Positions 4,741 to 11,441 of a stretch of 12,893 nt of DNA are shown here, one piece after another; within the stretch, counting starts at the first letter, position 1; every line of letters starts with the position of its first letter. The stretch lies in contig URFQ01000072.1 in the NCBI GenBank assembly GCA_900547195.1, positions 1 to 12,893 on the forward strand, read 5' to 3'. The notes below the pieces were generated by a model that was given only the letters and a program-made list of their open reading frames with translations, was not told the origin of the DNA and did no database searches. The stretch comes from an uncultured Butyricicoccus sp. (GTDB lineage Bacteria; Bacillota; Clostridia; Oscillospirales; Butyricicoccaceae). Made by a program: the position numbers and the translations under genes.

Positions 4741-4980
4741 CCAGTCGAATCCTTTGAGCATGTCATATGCAAGCGAAGATGCGATGTTTACGAGGAGTGC
4801 ACTCAGTAATGCTTTAACATTTCTTTGTTCGTCAGTTTTTGGGTGACATTCATTTAGCCTAACTTGGATTAACTTGATGGCATTTTCATCTGAGAGAGCT
4901 TCTAGCTCTTTCCATGTTAATCCTGCCGCAGCAATCTCGGCGTAGGTAAAGTTTAATAGCGCATTCCATGTTGCACACAT
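4687..4980 (-). CDS. 97-aa protein of unknown function
   Basis: An ORF beginning MCATWNALLNFTYAEIAAAG, predicted all-helical by eye, without signal peptide, cysteines in pairs or known motif. AAAGGA precedes the ATG at 4980. It is the only minus-strand gene in the rightward early region, divergent from the XRE gene at 5049, with a 10-bp inverted repeat between them. That orientation suggests expression in the lysogen. It may be a small moron gene, but I cannot assign a role. Confidence 0.55.
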   Translation of the reverse strand: MCATWNALLNFTYAEIAAAGLTWKELEALSDENAIKLIQVRLNECHPKTDEQRNVKALLSALLVNIASSLAYDMLKGFDWSDTLREIVRVISQNFGE

Positions 4981-4990
4981 AATCTACACG

Positions 4991-5024
4991 TCCTTTCTCC
5001 TTGATTCTACCATAGGAGAAAGGA
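4991..5024. repeat. Inverted repeat between divergent genes
   Basis: TCCTTTCTCC (4991-5000) and GGAGAAAGGA (5015-5024) are perfect 10-bp arms with a 14-nt centre. Each strand thus carries GGAGAAAGGA upstream of its own gene. There is no T tract, so it is not a clear terminator. It could be an operator or an RNA hairpin controlling ribosome access. Confidence 0.55.
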
Positions 5025-5048
5025 AAATACCAGAAAGGGGTGAAATCT

Positions 5049-5258
5049 ATGAAATCAATTAAAATGCGGCGCGAAGCCTGCGGAATGAAGCAGATTGACG
5101 TTGCGCAGCATTTCGGGGTCGCACAGTCGACAATTTCATACTGGGAGAGCGACAAGGGCGATTTGCCGTGCAAGCTGCTGCCCGAGCTGGCCGTGCTGTT
5201 TGGCTGCACCATCGACGAGCTGTTTACCGCCGCGCCGGACGAAACGGAGGCGGGATAA
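5049..5258 (+). CDS. XRE-family regulator
   Basis: A 69-aa helix-turn-helix protein: KMRREACGMKQIDVAQHFG, recognition helix AQSTISYWE, then LAVLFGCTIDELF. The ATG at 5049 has AGAAAGGGG at good spacing. A GTG at 5040 overlaps that ribosome site and is less likely. It is a second small DNA-binding protein in the early region and similar to the Cro-like gene. A role in early-gene control or excision is possible, but the sequence does not show which. Confidence 0.78.
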   Translation: MKSIKMRREACGMKQIDVAQHFGVAQSTISYWESDKGDLPCKLLPELAVLFGCTIDELFTAAPDETEAG

Positions 5259-5304
5259 TTACGGACAGCCTATCGGCGCATATATTGAACAGGAGGTGAT
5301 CGAA

Positions 5305-5496
5305 ATGGCGGTTGTAATGCAAAAAGAATTTATGCAGGGCAATACACATGTGGTGTGTCGATTCCATGATACGGCGCTTGTGGGCGTATCAGATGAAGAA
5401 ATTCAGAGACGGATTGACAACATGAATGCAATCGCCCGACAAATATTCATTGACGCCGACCTGAGAAAGCTTGCCGAAGATCGGGAATCTTGTTAA
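5305..5496 (+). CDS. 63-aa phage protein of unknown function
   Basis: The ORF begins MAVVMQKEFMQGNTHVVCRF and has a helical, charged second half (SDEEIQRRIDNMNAIARQIF). An excellent ribosome site, AGGAGGTGAT, lies before the ATG at 5305. It sits in line between two helix-turn-helix genes, with 46 bases before it and 33 after. No motif recognised. Confidence 0.65.
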   Translation: MAVVMQKEFMQGNTHVVCRFHDTALVGVSDEEIQRRIDNMNAIARQIFIDADLRKLAEDRESC

Positions 5497-5529
5497 ATCT
5501 ATGATACACCCGAAAAGGAGGTTTTTACA

Positions 5530-6042
5530 ACGAATAGGACGAAACAAAATATCTATCAATCTGCCCGAATCGGTTCGGGTTTGACGCAGGAAGCCGCAGC
5601 GGAGCGGATCAACGTATCGCCGCGCAGCGTTCAGAAATACGAATCCGGCGAGCAGACGCCGCCGCCAGACCTCGTCGCACGCATGGCGGAAGCCTATGCA
5701 GCACCATGGCTGCATAACTGGTATTGCGTCAACGAGTGTCCATTGGGCTGCGGGCGGAATCTGCCGACCGAAGCCATGGAGCTGCAAGAAGCTGCGCTGC
5801 TGCTTGGCGCTGTCGATAATCCGCAGCAGCTATCACAAGATGCACGGCGGCTGTTTCAGATCTCACTCGATCGTGTGATCGACGACAGCGAGATCGACGA
5901 TTACATAGCGATCACGCAGCGGCTCGGACAGCTCGGCTATGCGTCGCAGGTGCTTGCGATGGTGCTGGAGGAGCACCGACTGAAAACAAAATATAAAAAT
6001 ACCCCCGATCGTGTTGGCGCACAATCAGGGGTCGGACGGTAG
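5530..6042 (+). CDS. XRE-family regulator with apparent ACG start
   Basis: The 170-aa product has an N-terminal helix-turn-helix domain (NIYQSARIGSGLTQEAAAER, NVSPRSVQKYESG, LVARMAEAY) and an acidic helical tail. The frame opens at 5497 and holds no ATG or GTG before the domain. AAAAGGAGG is followed, after eight bases, by ACG at 5530-5532, exactly where a start belongs, and one T-to-C change from ATG would explain it. The first usual start, TTG at 5581, has no ribosome site and would remove the first helix. Options are weak ACG initiation, a start-codon mutation, or a sequencing error. Its 3' end is overlapped by a minus-strand RNA. By family it is probably a phage regulator. Confidence 0.7.
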   Translation, partial: TNRTKQNIYQSARIGSGLTQEAAAERINVSPRSVQKYESGEQTPPPDLVARMAEAYAAPWLHNWYCVNECPLGCGRNLPTEAMELQEAALLLGAVDNPQQLSQDARRLFQISLDRVIDDSEIDDYIAITQRLGQLGYASQVLAMVLEEHRLKTKYKNTPDRVGAQSGVGR

Positions 6043-6057
6043 ACTTTGCGTTTGTCT
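5990..6057 (-). ncRNA. Candidate small antisense RNA under the 3' end of the ACG-start regulator
   Basis: A consensus promoter (6064-6092) should start RNA near 6057. Two hairpins follow. The first is GTAGAC/GTCTAC (6059-6054 with 6044-6039), extendable by GGAC/GTCC if the RNA starts at 6063. The second is a GC-rich stem between 6031 and 6002. On the minus strand ATTTTTATATTTTG comes next, a good terminator tail. The RNA of about 70 nt is complementary to the last codons and stop of the gene at 5530. Ends are predicted, and its target could also be elsewhere. Confidence 0.6.
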
Positions 6058-6063
6058 ACGTCC

Positions 6064-6092
6064 ATTCTAGCCGAAAGGAAAAACATTGTCAA
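6064..6092 (-). promoter_or_regulatory. Promoter of the minus-strand small RNA
   Basis: Minus-strand TTGACA (6092-6087), 17-base spacer, TAGAAT (6069-6064). Confidence 0.7.
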
Positions 6093-6139
6093 CAAAAACT
6101 TGCACAGGATGTGGAAAACCGCTTGTGCTAGTCGCGGCG

Positions 6140-6154
6140 TGTCCAAATTGGACG
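6140..6154. promoter_or_regulatory. 15-bp palindrome site 4
   Basis: TGTCCAAATTGGACG matches the motif at all but the last base. It lies 20 bases upstream of the small ORF at 6175. Confidence 0.6.
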
Positions 6155-6174
6155 CGGGAAAGGACGTTAAAATC

Positions 6175-6351
6175 ATGAAAAAAACAACATTTCGCAGGCT
6201 GTGCGGCGTAGCTGCCGCGGGTGCGTTTGTGCTGCTGCTCGGCACGGCCGGGAGTATGGACAACATGACGCTGGACGGCGCTTCCGCGCTGCACCGCCTG
6301 CTGACACAGGGCGCGGCCTTTGTCGCCTGCGCCCGCTGCGCGATGGGGTGA
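6175..6351 (+). CDS. 58-aa small membrane or exported protein
   Basis: The ORF starts MKKTTFRRLCG, a basic N-terminus, followed by a hydrophobic helix (about residues 11-26, GVAAAGAFVLLLGTAG). The second half is partly amphipathic and ends in CARCAMG. It may be a single-pass membrane protein or carry a signal peptide. GGGAAAGGA lies before the ATG at 6175. The open frame reaches back to 6046, but that region holds palindrome site 4 and no start with a ribosome site. The next gene begins 4 bases after its stop. Similar short hydrophobic proteins are frequent next to Clostridia phage replication genes, and their role is unknown. Confidence 0.55.
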   Translation: MKKTTFRRLCGVAAAGAFVLLLGTAGSMDNMTLDGASALHRLLTQGAAFVACARCAMG

Positions 6352-6355
6352 GCGT

Positions 6356-7063
6356 ATGGAGAATCCAAACTATTGGTCAGTCGTACCGGCACCGGTGCGG
6401 TATGACAAAGTGCTGCGTGCCAATGCCAAGCTGATCTATTCCGAGATCACGGCGCTGAGCAACAAGCAGGGCTACTGTTCAGCAAACAATGAATATTTTG
6501 CTGAACTGTATGACCTTTCAAAAAAGACGGTCGGTGAACTGATTTCGCAGCTTGCAGACCGCGGATATGTCGAGATTGAGATTCTTCGGGACGCCCGCAA
6601 TCTTGTCATGGAGCGGCGTATCTGGTGTGCCGTAGAAACGCCGTTTTTGCAACTTTCACCTCCCCCGAAAAATCGGGATACCTCCCCCGAAAAATCGGGT
6701 GACCCTCCCCCGAAAAATCGGGAGTATATAAAGGAGAATAAGACAAGAAAAAATAATACCCCTAAAGCCCCCAAGGGGGCGAGCGCGTTTGCGGCATTCG
6801 CCGGAAACAATTTTGAACTTTTGGCAGCGCTCACCGGCTTCGAGGAAATGCGGAACCGCAGGCGCAAGCCCATGACTGACCGTGCCCGGACAATGCTGCT
6901 GAACAAGCTTCAGGAGCTTGCGCCGAATGACCCTGCCAAGCAGGTGAGGCTGCTCGATCAGTCCACGCTCAAGTGCTGGGACACTGTGTACCCGCTGGAT
7001 GCGGACAAGCCTGCGCCGCAGGACAAGCCGCAGCGAAAGGAGGCGAGCGATCGTTGGGTATGA
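6356..7063 (+). CDS. Phage replication initiator (helix-turn-helix N-domain)
   Basis: A 235-aa protein. Residues 18-75 form a winged-helix domain of the HTH_36 type found in phage and plasmid initiators (KLIYSEITALSNKQGYC, LSKKTVGELISQLADRGYV). Residues 100-143 are a low-complexity Pro/Lys/Asn linker whose DNA carries three direct repeats. Residues 150-213 resemble the C-terminal domain of phage replisome organisers (RRRKPMTDRARTMLLNKL, ending KCWDTVYPL). The ATG at 6356 follows GGGGTGA; a GTG at 6320 is in frame but lies inside the previous gene. It overlaps the helicase gene, so it probably opens the origin and loads that helicase. Confidence 0.75.
   Translation: MENPNYWSVVPAPVRYDKVLRANAKLIYSEITALSNKQGYCSANNEYFAELYDLSKKTVGELISQLADRGYVEIEILRDARNLVMERRIWCAVETPFLQLSPPPKNRDTSPEKSGDPPPKNREYIKENKTRKNNTPKAPKGASAFAAFAGNNFELLAALTGFEEMRNRRRKPMTDRARTMLLNKLQELAPNDPAKQVRLLDQSTLKCWDTVYPLDADKPAPQDKPQRKEASDRWV
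6659..6760 (+). other. Putative replication origin: three iterons and AT-rich tract inside the initiator gene
   Basis: CCTCCCCCGAAAAATCGGG occurs exactly three times (6659-6677, 6681-6699, 6704-6722), with starts 22 and 23 bases apart. Each unit contains the short inverted repeat CCCGA-AAAA-TCGGG. An A-rich stretch with TATATAAAGG (6723-6760) follows, then the palindrome GCCCCC-AA-GGGGGC at 6767-6780. Iterons plus an AT-rich tract inside an initiator gene is the lambda O layout. The middle repeat is read in another frame than the outer two, so selection seems to act on DNA. Confidence 0.68.
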
Positions 7064-8397
7064 CGGATGACCGCGAGGTCTACCTGGAAGCCGAATGGGG
7101 CGTGCTCGGCGCGCTGGTCACGGACGCGGACTACTGCGCCGAGGAGATTCTGCTGGACGTCAGCCCGGACGATTTCTTACATAGCGACTGCCGCGCGGTA
7201 TTCGAGGCTGCGCGCAGCCTGCACACCGATGGCGCGCCGATCAGCAGGTTATCGCTGGCCGCCAAGCTGCCGGACACGTATCACGACTTTCTCTCTGAGC
7301 TGGAGCAGGTCACGCCGACCGCGACGATGTTCCGCGCGTCGGTCGAGGCGCTGCGGCGTGAGGCGCGCCGGAAAAACGCGCTGGATTTGGCGCAGGGCAT
7401 TGCGGACAGCCTGCGCTTTGGCGGCGACCCGGACGCCGCGCAGCCGGACGCGGAAAAGCTGCTCAGCGTGCTAGGCTGCACGACCGAAACCCGGGCATCC
7501 AGCCTGCGCGATATGGCGATTGAGTATTTCTCGAGCGTCGGAGACAGCCCGACATTTTATGACTGGGGATTTGACAAATTCAACCGCATGCTGCTGTGCC
7601 GCGGCGGGGAAAACATCATCCTTGCCGCACGGCCGTCGGTCGGCAAGACCGCGCTTGCCTTACAGCTTGCCGTGCACTTTGCAAAAAAACACCGCGTCGC
7701 GTTTTACTCAATGGAGACCGACCGCCAGCGCGCCATGGAGCGCATTATGGCGTGCATGTCCATGACTGACTTCAAAAAAATTCAGCGCGGTACACTGCAC
7801 GAAGACGAAATCCGCGCTCAAATGCGCGTGAGCAAGCAGCTTCAGACGCTGGATTTCCGATTTGTCGACGCTGCTGGATGGACGATCAACCAGATCCGTG
7901 CCGACGCAGTGCGTAGCAGGCGGGAGATCGTGTTCATCGACTATTTGCAGCTCGTCAGTCACAGCGACACGCGGATCAACGTGAATGAGTACCAGCGCGT
8001 CACCGAGGTCAGCCGCGCGGTGCAGAGTCTCGCAAAGAATCACAGCATGATGACCGTGTCGCTGAGTCAATTCTCGCGCGGCGGTGATGACACCAACCCA
8101 CAGCTCAAGGATTTGCGCTCGTCTGGCCAGATTGAGCAGGACGCCGATGTGGTTGCGTTCCTGTACCGCCCTCCGGAGGGTAGCCTAACCGCAGAGGAAC
8201 TCAACGACTATGACCTGCTGCGGGTATTCAAAATCGCGAAAAACCGAAACGGCGAGCTAGGACGCATTCCGATGTGGTTCCAAGGTCAATATCAGCACTT
8301 CATGCAGGAGTGGGATCACGTTTACAACGCGCCAGAGCAGGACATGCCGCCCGATCCGCCGTCGGAGCAGATGCGAATTGGAGGAAAAGCAGTATGA
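7060..8397 (+). CDS. dnaB: DnaB-family replicative helicase
   Basis: A protein of about 445 aa. Residues 8-110 are the DnaB N-terminal helical domain, followed by the RecA-like ATPase domain. Walker A is ARPSVGKTA (190-198), Walker B is IVFIDYLQLV (290-299), and the conserved sensor block SQFSR (336-340) is followed by LKDLRSSGQIEQDAD (349-363). It unwinds DNA at the fork as a hexamer. ATG 7060 overlaps the initiator stop (ATGA). A TTG at 7054 lies closer to the AAAGGAGG ribosome site and may be the real start, adding two residues. Place after the initiator and before ParA/SSB fits a phage replication operon. No separate loader gene is visible. Confidence 0.92.
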   Translation: MTDDREVYLEAEWGVLGALVTDADYCAEEILLDVSPDDFLHSDCRAVFEAARSLHTDGAPISRLSLAAKLPDTYHDFLSELEQVTPTATMFRASVEALRREARRKNALDLAQGIADSLRFGGDPDAAQPDAEKLLSVLGCTTETRASSLRDMAIEYFSSVGDSPTFYDWGFDKFNRMLLCRGGENIILAARPSVGKTALALQLAVHFAKKHRVAFYSMETDRQRAMERIMACMSMTDFKKIQRGTLHEDEIRAQMRVSKQLQTLDFRFVDAAGWTINQIRADAVRSRREIVFIDYLQLVSHSDTRINVNEYQRVTEVSRAVQSLAKNHSMMTVSLSQFSRGGDDTNPQLKDLRSSGQIEQDADVVAFLYRPPEGSLTAEELNDYDLLRVFKIAKNRNGELGRIPMWFQGQYQHFMQEWDHVYNAPEQDMPPDPPSEQMRIGGKAV

Positions 8398-8630
8398 CAG
8401 ATTTTCGAGGATTGCCGGTGGAACTCCGGATCGAGCACAAGGGTGAGATGCCTAGGGTGGTGGACGGCGTGGTGATTTGGCAGCATCCGAAAAGGCGCTT
8501 TGTGCTGATTCAGTACACAGTAAAGACGCTGTTTGGCACGCGCGTGATGCGCGAGTGCGCAAAAATTGTACGAAACCGCCTGGACGGTGCGCGAATCATT
8601 CACGATGGCCGCAGACGGCACGGGAGGTAA
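8394..8630 (+). CDS. 78-aa phage protein of unknown function
   Basis: A small basic protein (MTDFRGLPVELRIEHKGEMP) with a beta-rich middle (GVVIWQHPKRRFVLIQYTV) and an Arg-rich end (GRRRHGR). The ATG overlaps the helicase stop by four bases and the ribosome site is GGAGGAAAA. It is translationally coupled in the replication operon. The charge could suit nucleic-acid binding, but I recognise no family. Confidence 0.65.
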   Translation: MTDFRGLPVELRIEHKGEMPRVVDGVVIWQHPKRRFVLIQYTVKTLFGTRVMRECAKIVRNRLDGARIIHDGRRRHGR

Positions 8631-8633
8631 GCT

Positions 8634-9410
8634 ATGAAAACTATTGCAATTGTGAACCTGAAAGGCGGCGTGGGCAAGACGACCACCACGCTCAACATGG
8701 GCGCGCTGCTGGCGGCCGAGCATGCTCAGCGGGTGCTGCTGATCGACGCGGACAGCCAGTACAACCTGAGCATGCACATGCGCGCCGACCGCACCGGCGC
8801 GACGCTTTCCACCCTGTTTGAGGGCGAGTCATATTACGAAAATCTTGTGCGGGAAACCTATCTGCGCAACGTGGATATCATCCCCGCGTCGCTCGACTTG
8901 ATGGAATATGATCTGAGCATGCTCACAGGCGGCAAGGTCAATCAATTCGCTATCCGCGATCTGTGCGCGGCACTCAGCGAGGACGAAGCATATGACTACG
9001 TCCTGATAGACTGTCCTCCGAGCTTTTCGGCAGCCTGCGCGGCTTCCATCGCCGCCGCAGATGAGGTCATCATCCCCACCACGGTCGGCGCGTATGAGCA
9101 GGAGGGCGTCAAGAACCTCCTGCGGCAGATCGACGGCATGCGGCGCTTGAATCCGGCGCTGCGCGTGGCCGGTGTTCTTGTCACTATGTACCGCCGCGGC
9201 GAAATCTGCGGACAGGGCGTGGAGTATCTGCGCGAGCATCTGCCGGTGCGCGTGTTCGATACCGCGATTTGGCGGTCGGAAAAGGTCTGCGAGAGCGCGT
9301 ATGCGTCGCAGCCGGTGCTGGATTGGTCGCCCGCGTCATGGACGAGCCGTACATATCGGGCGTTCGTAGAAGAATATTTAGGAGGTGCGCGGCATGGCGA
9401 AGAAGTTTGA
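8634..9410 (+). CDS. parA: ParA-type partition ATPase
   Basis: A 258-aa Walker-type ATPase. It has the deviant Walker A motif KGGVGKTT (10-17), the A' block VLLIDADSQ (34-42) and Walker B VLIDCPPS (123-130). The rest is typical of the ParA/Soj family (IPTTVGAYEQEGV at about 149-161). There is no N-terminal DNA-binding extension, so it is the short type. It acts with ParB to move and space DNA copies on the nucleoid. GGGAGGTAAG precedes the ATG, and it overlaps parB by 17 bases. Its presence suggests that the element exists as a low-copy replicon at some stage. Confidence 0.92.
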   Translation: MKTIAIVNLKGGVGKTTTTLNMGALLAAEHAQRVLLIDADSQYNLSMHMRADRTGATLSTLFEGESYYENLVRETYLRNVDIIPASLDLMEYDLSMLTGGKVNQFAIRDLCAALSEDEAYDYVLIDCPPSFSAACAASIAAADEVIIPTTVGAYEQEGVKNLLRQIDGMRRLNPALRVAGVLVTMYRRGEICGQGVEYLREHLPVRVFDTAIWRSEKVCESAYASQPVLDWSPASWTSRTYRAFVEEYLGGARHGEEV

Positions 9411-10587
9411 CCTCGCCGCCCTGATGGGCGCAGAGGCGTCCAATTTGGACAACGCGATGCAGATCGAGGAGGTGGCGCTGGATCACATCCGCGGGAACGA
9501 AGACAACTTTTTCGAGGTTTCCGACGTGGACGACCTCGCGGATAGCATCGCCCTCGTCGGTCTCCAGCAGCCGCTGGTCGTGATGCGCGAGGGTCTGAAA
9601 ACAGATGGAAAAGTGGGCTATATTCTGATCGCCGGACACCGGCGACTGAAAGCATTGCAGCAGCTTGGCCGCGAGACTGCGCCCTGCATCGTGACCTCTC
9701 CGGCAAACGACGAGCTGGAGGCGCTTGCGCTGATCCAGACTAACACGATGACGCGCAGCTTGGATTATGCGGCGCGTATGGAGGCGGTCAAACGCACCGA
9801 AGCCGCGCTGCTCGCTCTCAAAGAAAAGGGCTATGACCTGCCGGGCAAGATGCGCGACCGCGTGGCAGAAATCACACAGGAAAAGGCGAGCGAGATCGCG
9901 CGCATGAAGGTCATCGACAAAAACCTGTCCGCGCCGCTGCGGCAGGCGCTCGCGGATGGCAAAATTAATGCCAGCGTCGCCTATTCGCTAGCGCGGCTGG
10001 ACGATGCCGGACAGGAACATTTTGCAGCGAAGATTGCGAAAAACGACTATGTTTCTGCGTATATGATTGAGGAGTATCGGACAGTGCAGGAGGCCGCGTC
10101 GTGGATGAAAACACAGTGCCCGTGCAAGTCATCCCAAACCGCATGTTCGAGTTATCGTGTTGCGACCATCACAAAATGCCGGGCTGCCGGCAAGGAGGTC
10201 GCTTGCTGTTTTGAGTGCCCGGAGCGGACGACTTGCGGAAATCAATGCTACGAGGCGAAGCAGTACCGGACGCCCGAGCAGCGCGCCGCTGATCAGGAAA
10301 AGCGTGCACAGGAGCAGGCGGAACTGGAAAGGGCGTGGGCGAAGATCCCTGGGAGCTGCCTGCCCAAGCGGCTGCACATCGCACTGCGTCTGCGCGATAT
10401 GAGTCAGGAGCACCTGAACGGCGAAATTGAGAAGCTGGTCGGAGAGGACTGGTGCGAAGCGCCGGACGAGGACGTCAACGATGTCTACGAGATGCCGGAC
10501 GCCTGCACGATCGCCGCAATCTGTAAAATTCTCGGCGTGAGTGCGGACTGGCTGCTGGGGCTGAAGGAGAAAAACGATGCTCAATAA
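9394..10587 (+). CDS. parB: ParB-like partition/DNA-binding protein with extra cysteine-rich domain
   Basis: A 397-aa protein. Residues 22-125 are the ParB/sulfiredoxin fold with the CTP-binding motif GHRR (81-84) and the LIQTN block (113-117). Residues 150-205 are the central helix-turn-helix region. Residues 242-285 hold nine cysteines (CPC, CCFEC, CGNQC), a probable zinc site not found in standard ParB. The last 30 residues (CTIAAICKILGVSADWLLGL) look like the second half of an XRE domain. The ATG at 9394 follows TAGGAGGTG. Codons 15-20 contain palindrome site 5, a possible ParB binding site. It could be a partition protein or a ParB-derived regulator. Confidence 0.85.
   Translation: MAKKFDLAALMGAEASNLDNAMQIEEVALDHIRGNEDNFFEVSDVDDLADSIALVGLQQPLVVMREGLKTDGKVGYILIAGHRRLKALQQLGRETAPCIVTSPANDELEALALIQTNTMTRSLDYAARMEAVKRTEAALLALKEKGYDLPGKMRDRVAEITQEKASEIARMKVIDKNLSAPLRQALADGKINASVAYSLARLDDAGQEHFAAKIAKNDYVSAYMIEEYRTVQEAASWMKTQCPCKSSQTACSSYRVATITKCRAAGKEVACCFECPERTTCGNQCYEAKQYRTPEQRAADQEKRAQEQAELERAWAKIPGSCLPKRLHIALRLRDMSQEHLNGEIEKLVGEDWCEAPDEDVNDVYEMPDACTIAAICKILGVSADWLLGLKEKNDAQ
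9437..9451. promoter_or_regulatory. 15-bp palindrome site 5, inside parB
   Basis: CGTCCAATTTGGACA matches the motif except for the first base. It is the only copy inside a coding sequence (parB codons 15-20). Chromosomal Bacillus subtilis also carries a parS site within its parB gene (spo0J), so a centromere role is possible. Confidence 0.6.
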
Positions 10588-11011
10588 GGCAATTTTGATG
10601 GGCCGCCTCACCCGCGACCCGGAAAAACGATACACGCAGTCAAATCAGACCGTGACCAATTTTACCCTCGCCATCGACCGCGGCCGCCCCGGCCCGAACG
10701 GCGAGCGCCAGGCCGACTTCATTGACTGCACCGCATGGGGCCGTCAGGCGGACTTTGTAAGCCAGTGGTTTACAAAGGGCATGCTGGCCATCGTGGTTGG
10801 ACGCATGCAGTCGTCGAGCTATGAGGACAAAAACGGCAACAAGCGCACCAAAATCACAGTGAACTGCGATGAAGTCCAGTTTGGTGAGACCAAAAAGGCA
10901 CGCGAGGCAAACCAGCGCGCGGGCGGGCAGGACTTCACGCCTCCGCCTCCGGGCGACGGGGATTGGTCGGAGCTGCCGGATGATGAGGGGGATGTGCCAT
11001 GGATGACTTAA
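10577..11011 (+). CDS. ssb: Single-stranded DNA-binding protein
   Basis: A 144-aa OB-fold SSB: MLNKAILMGRLTRDPEKRYT start, FTLAIDR, DFIDCTAWGRQADFV and GRMQSSSYEDKNG are all family blocks. It coats single-stranded DNA during replication. Residues 106-130 are the usual Gly/Pro linker. The acidic tip ends DDEGDVPWMT instead of the usual DDxIPF, so the protein-docking phenylalanine is replaced by Trp with two residues after it. The start overlaps parB by 11 bases and the end overlaps the next gene by 13. Confidence 0.93.
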   Translation: MLNKAILMGRLTRDPEKRYTQSNQTVTNFTLAIDRGRPGPNGERQADFIDCTAWGRQADFVSQWFTKGMLAIVVGRMQSSSYEDKNGNKRTKITVNCDEVQFGETKKAREANQRAGGQDFTPPPPGDGDWSELPDDEGDVPWMT

Positions 11012-11343
11012 TCAGCCGAAAGGCTTTGCTTGATGAAATCCTTGATCTGCTCGACGAGACGGACGAAAACATATCAATCATGCCAGATGTGGTAGCGCTG
11101 ATCAGGCGCGCGCCCGCCGCCGACATCGCCCCGGTGCGGCATGCGAAGTGGATTTCGGAAGAACACGAAGATAGAGTGTCTCCAACTATGACACACAAAT
11201 ACACTTGGTATTACTGCTCGGAGTGCGGCAGGCGCCTTGTTGGATACTCAAAACTAAGCGACGCACCATACTGTCACTGCGGCGCGAAGATGGATGGTGG
11301 CGACGAGGCGGCGGAAAAGGCAATGGGAGAGGAGGAAACATGA
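10999..11343 (+). CDS. Zinc-ribbon phage protein
   Basis: A 114-aa protein starting MDDLISRKALLDEILDLL, with an APAADIAPVRHAKWI middle and a C-terminal zinc ribbon CSEC ... CHCGAKMDGG (about residues 73-100). This arrangement is very common in early regions of Clostridia phages, where its role is unknown. The ATG overlaps the ssb end. A purine-rich ribosome site (GATGAGGGGGATG) lies within ssb. Confidence 0.75.
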   Translation: MDDLISRKALLDEILDLLDETDENISIMPDVVALIRRAPAADIAPVRHAKWISEEHEDRVSPTMTHKYTWYYCSECGRRLVGYSKLSDAPYCHCGAKMDGGDEAAEKAMGEEET

Positions 11344-11411
11344 TGACAGGACAGCTTGGCTGCTGTAGTGACGGTGTTTCAGGATGGTTTTATCCGTTGC
11401 TCGATAGTTGA
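11340..11411 (+). CDS. Tiny 23-aa ORF, doubtful
   Basis: MMTGQLGCCSDGVS, ending PLLDS. The ATG overlaps the stop of the zinc-ribbon gene and follows GGAGAGGAGG, so it can be translated. It has no recognisable feature and may be the remnant of a longer gene or only a coupling device for the gene at 11442. Confidence 0.25.
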   Translation: MMTGQLGCCSDGVSGWFYPLLDS

Positions 11412-11441
11412 GACTGTTGGATGTGAGGAGTGTTACAAACG

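Noticed and set aside
6110..6118. TGTGGAAAA as a DnaA box (TTTTCCACA on the minus strand)
   Set aside because: A single near-match without a cluster; too common to call an origin.
6046..6174. Upstream extension of the 58-aa ORF
   Set aside because: No start with a ribosome site; it contains palindrome site 4 and the small-RNA promoter on the other strand.
6659..6722. Short repeats as a CRISPR array
   Set aside because: Spacers are only 3-4 bases and the repeats lie within a coding gene; they fit iterons.
7067..7474. 135-aa Arg-rich ORF and similar GC-rich shadows
   Set aside because: They overlap strongly supported genes in other frames and have biased, low-complexity composition.
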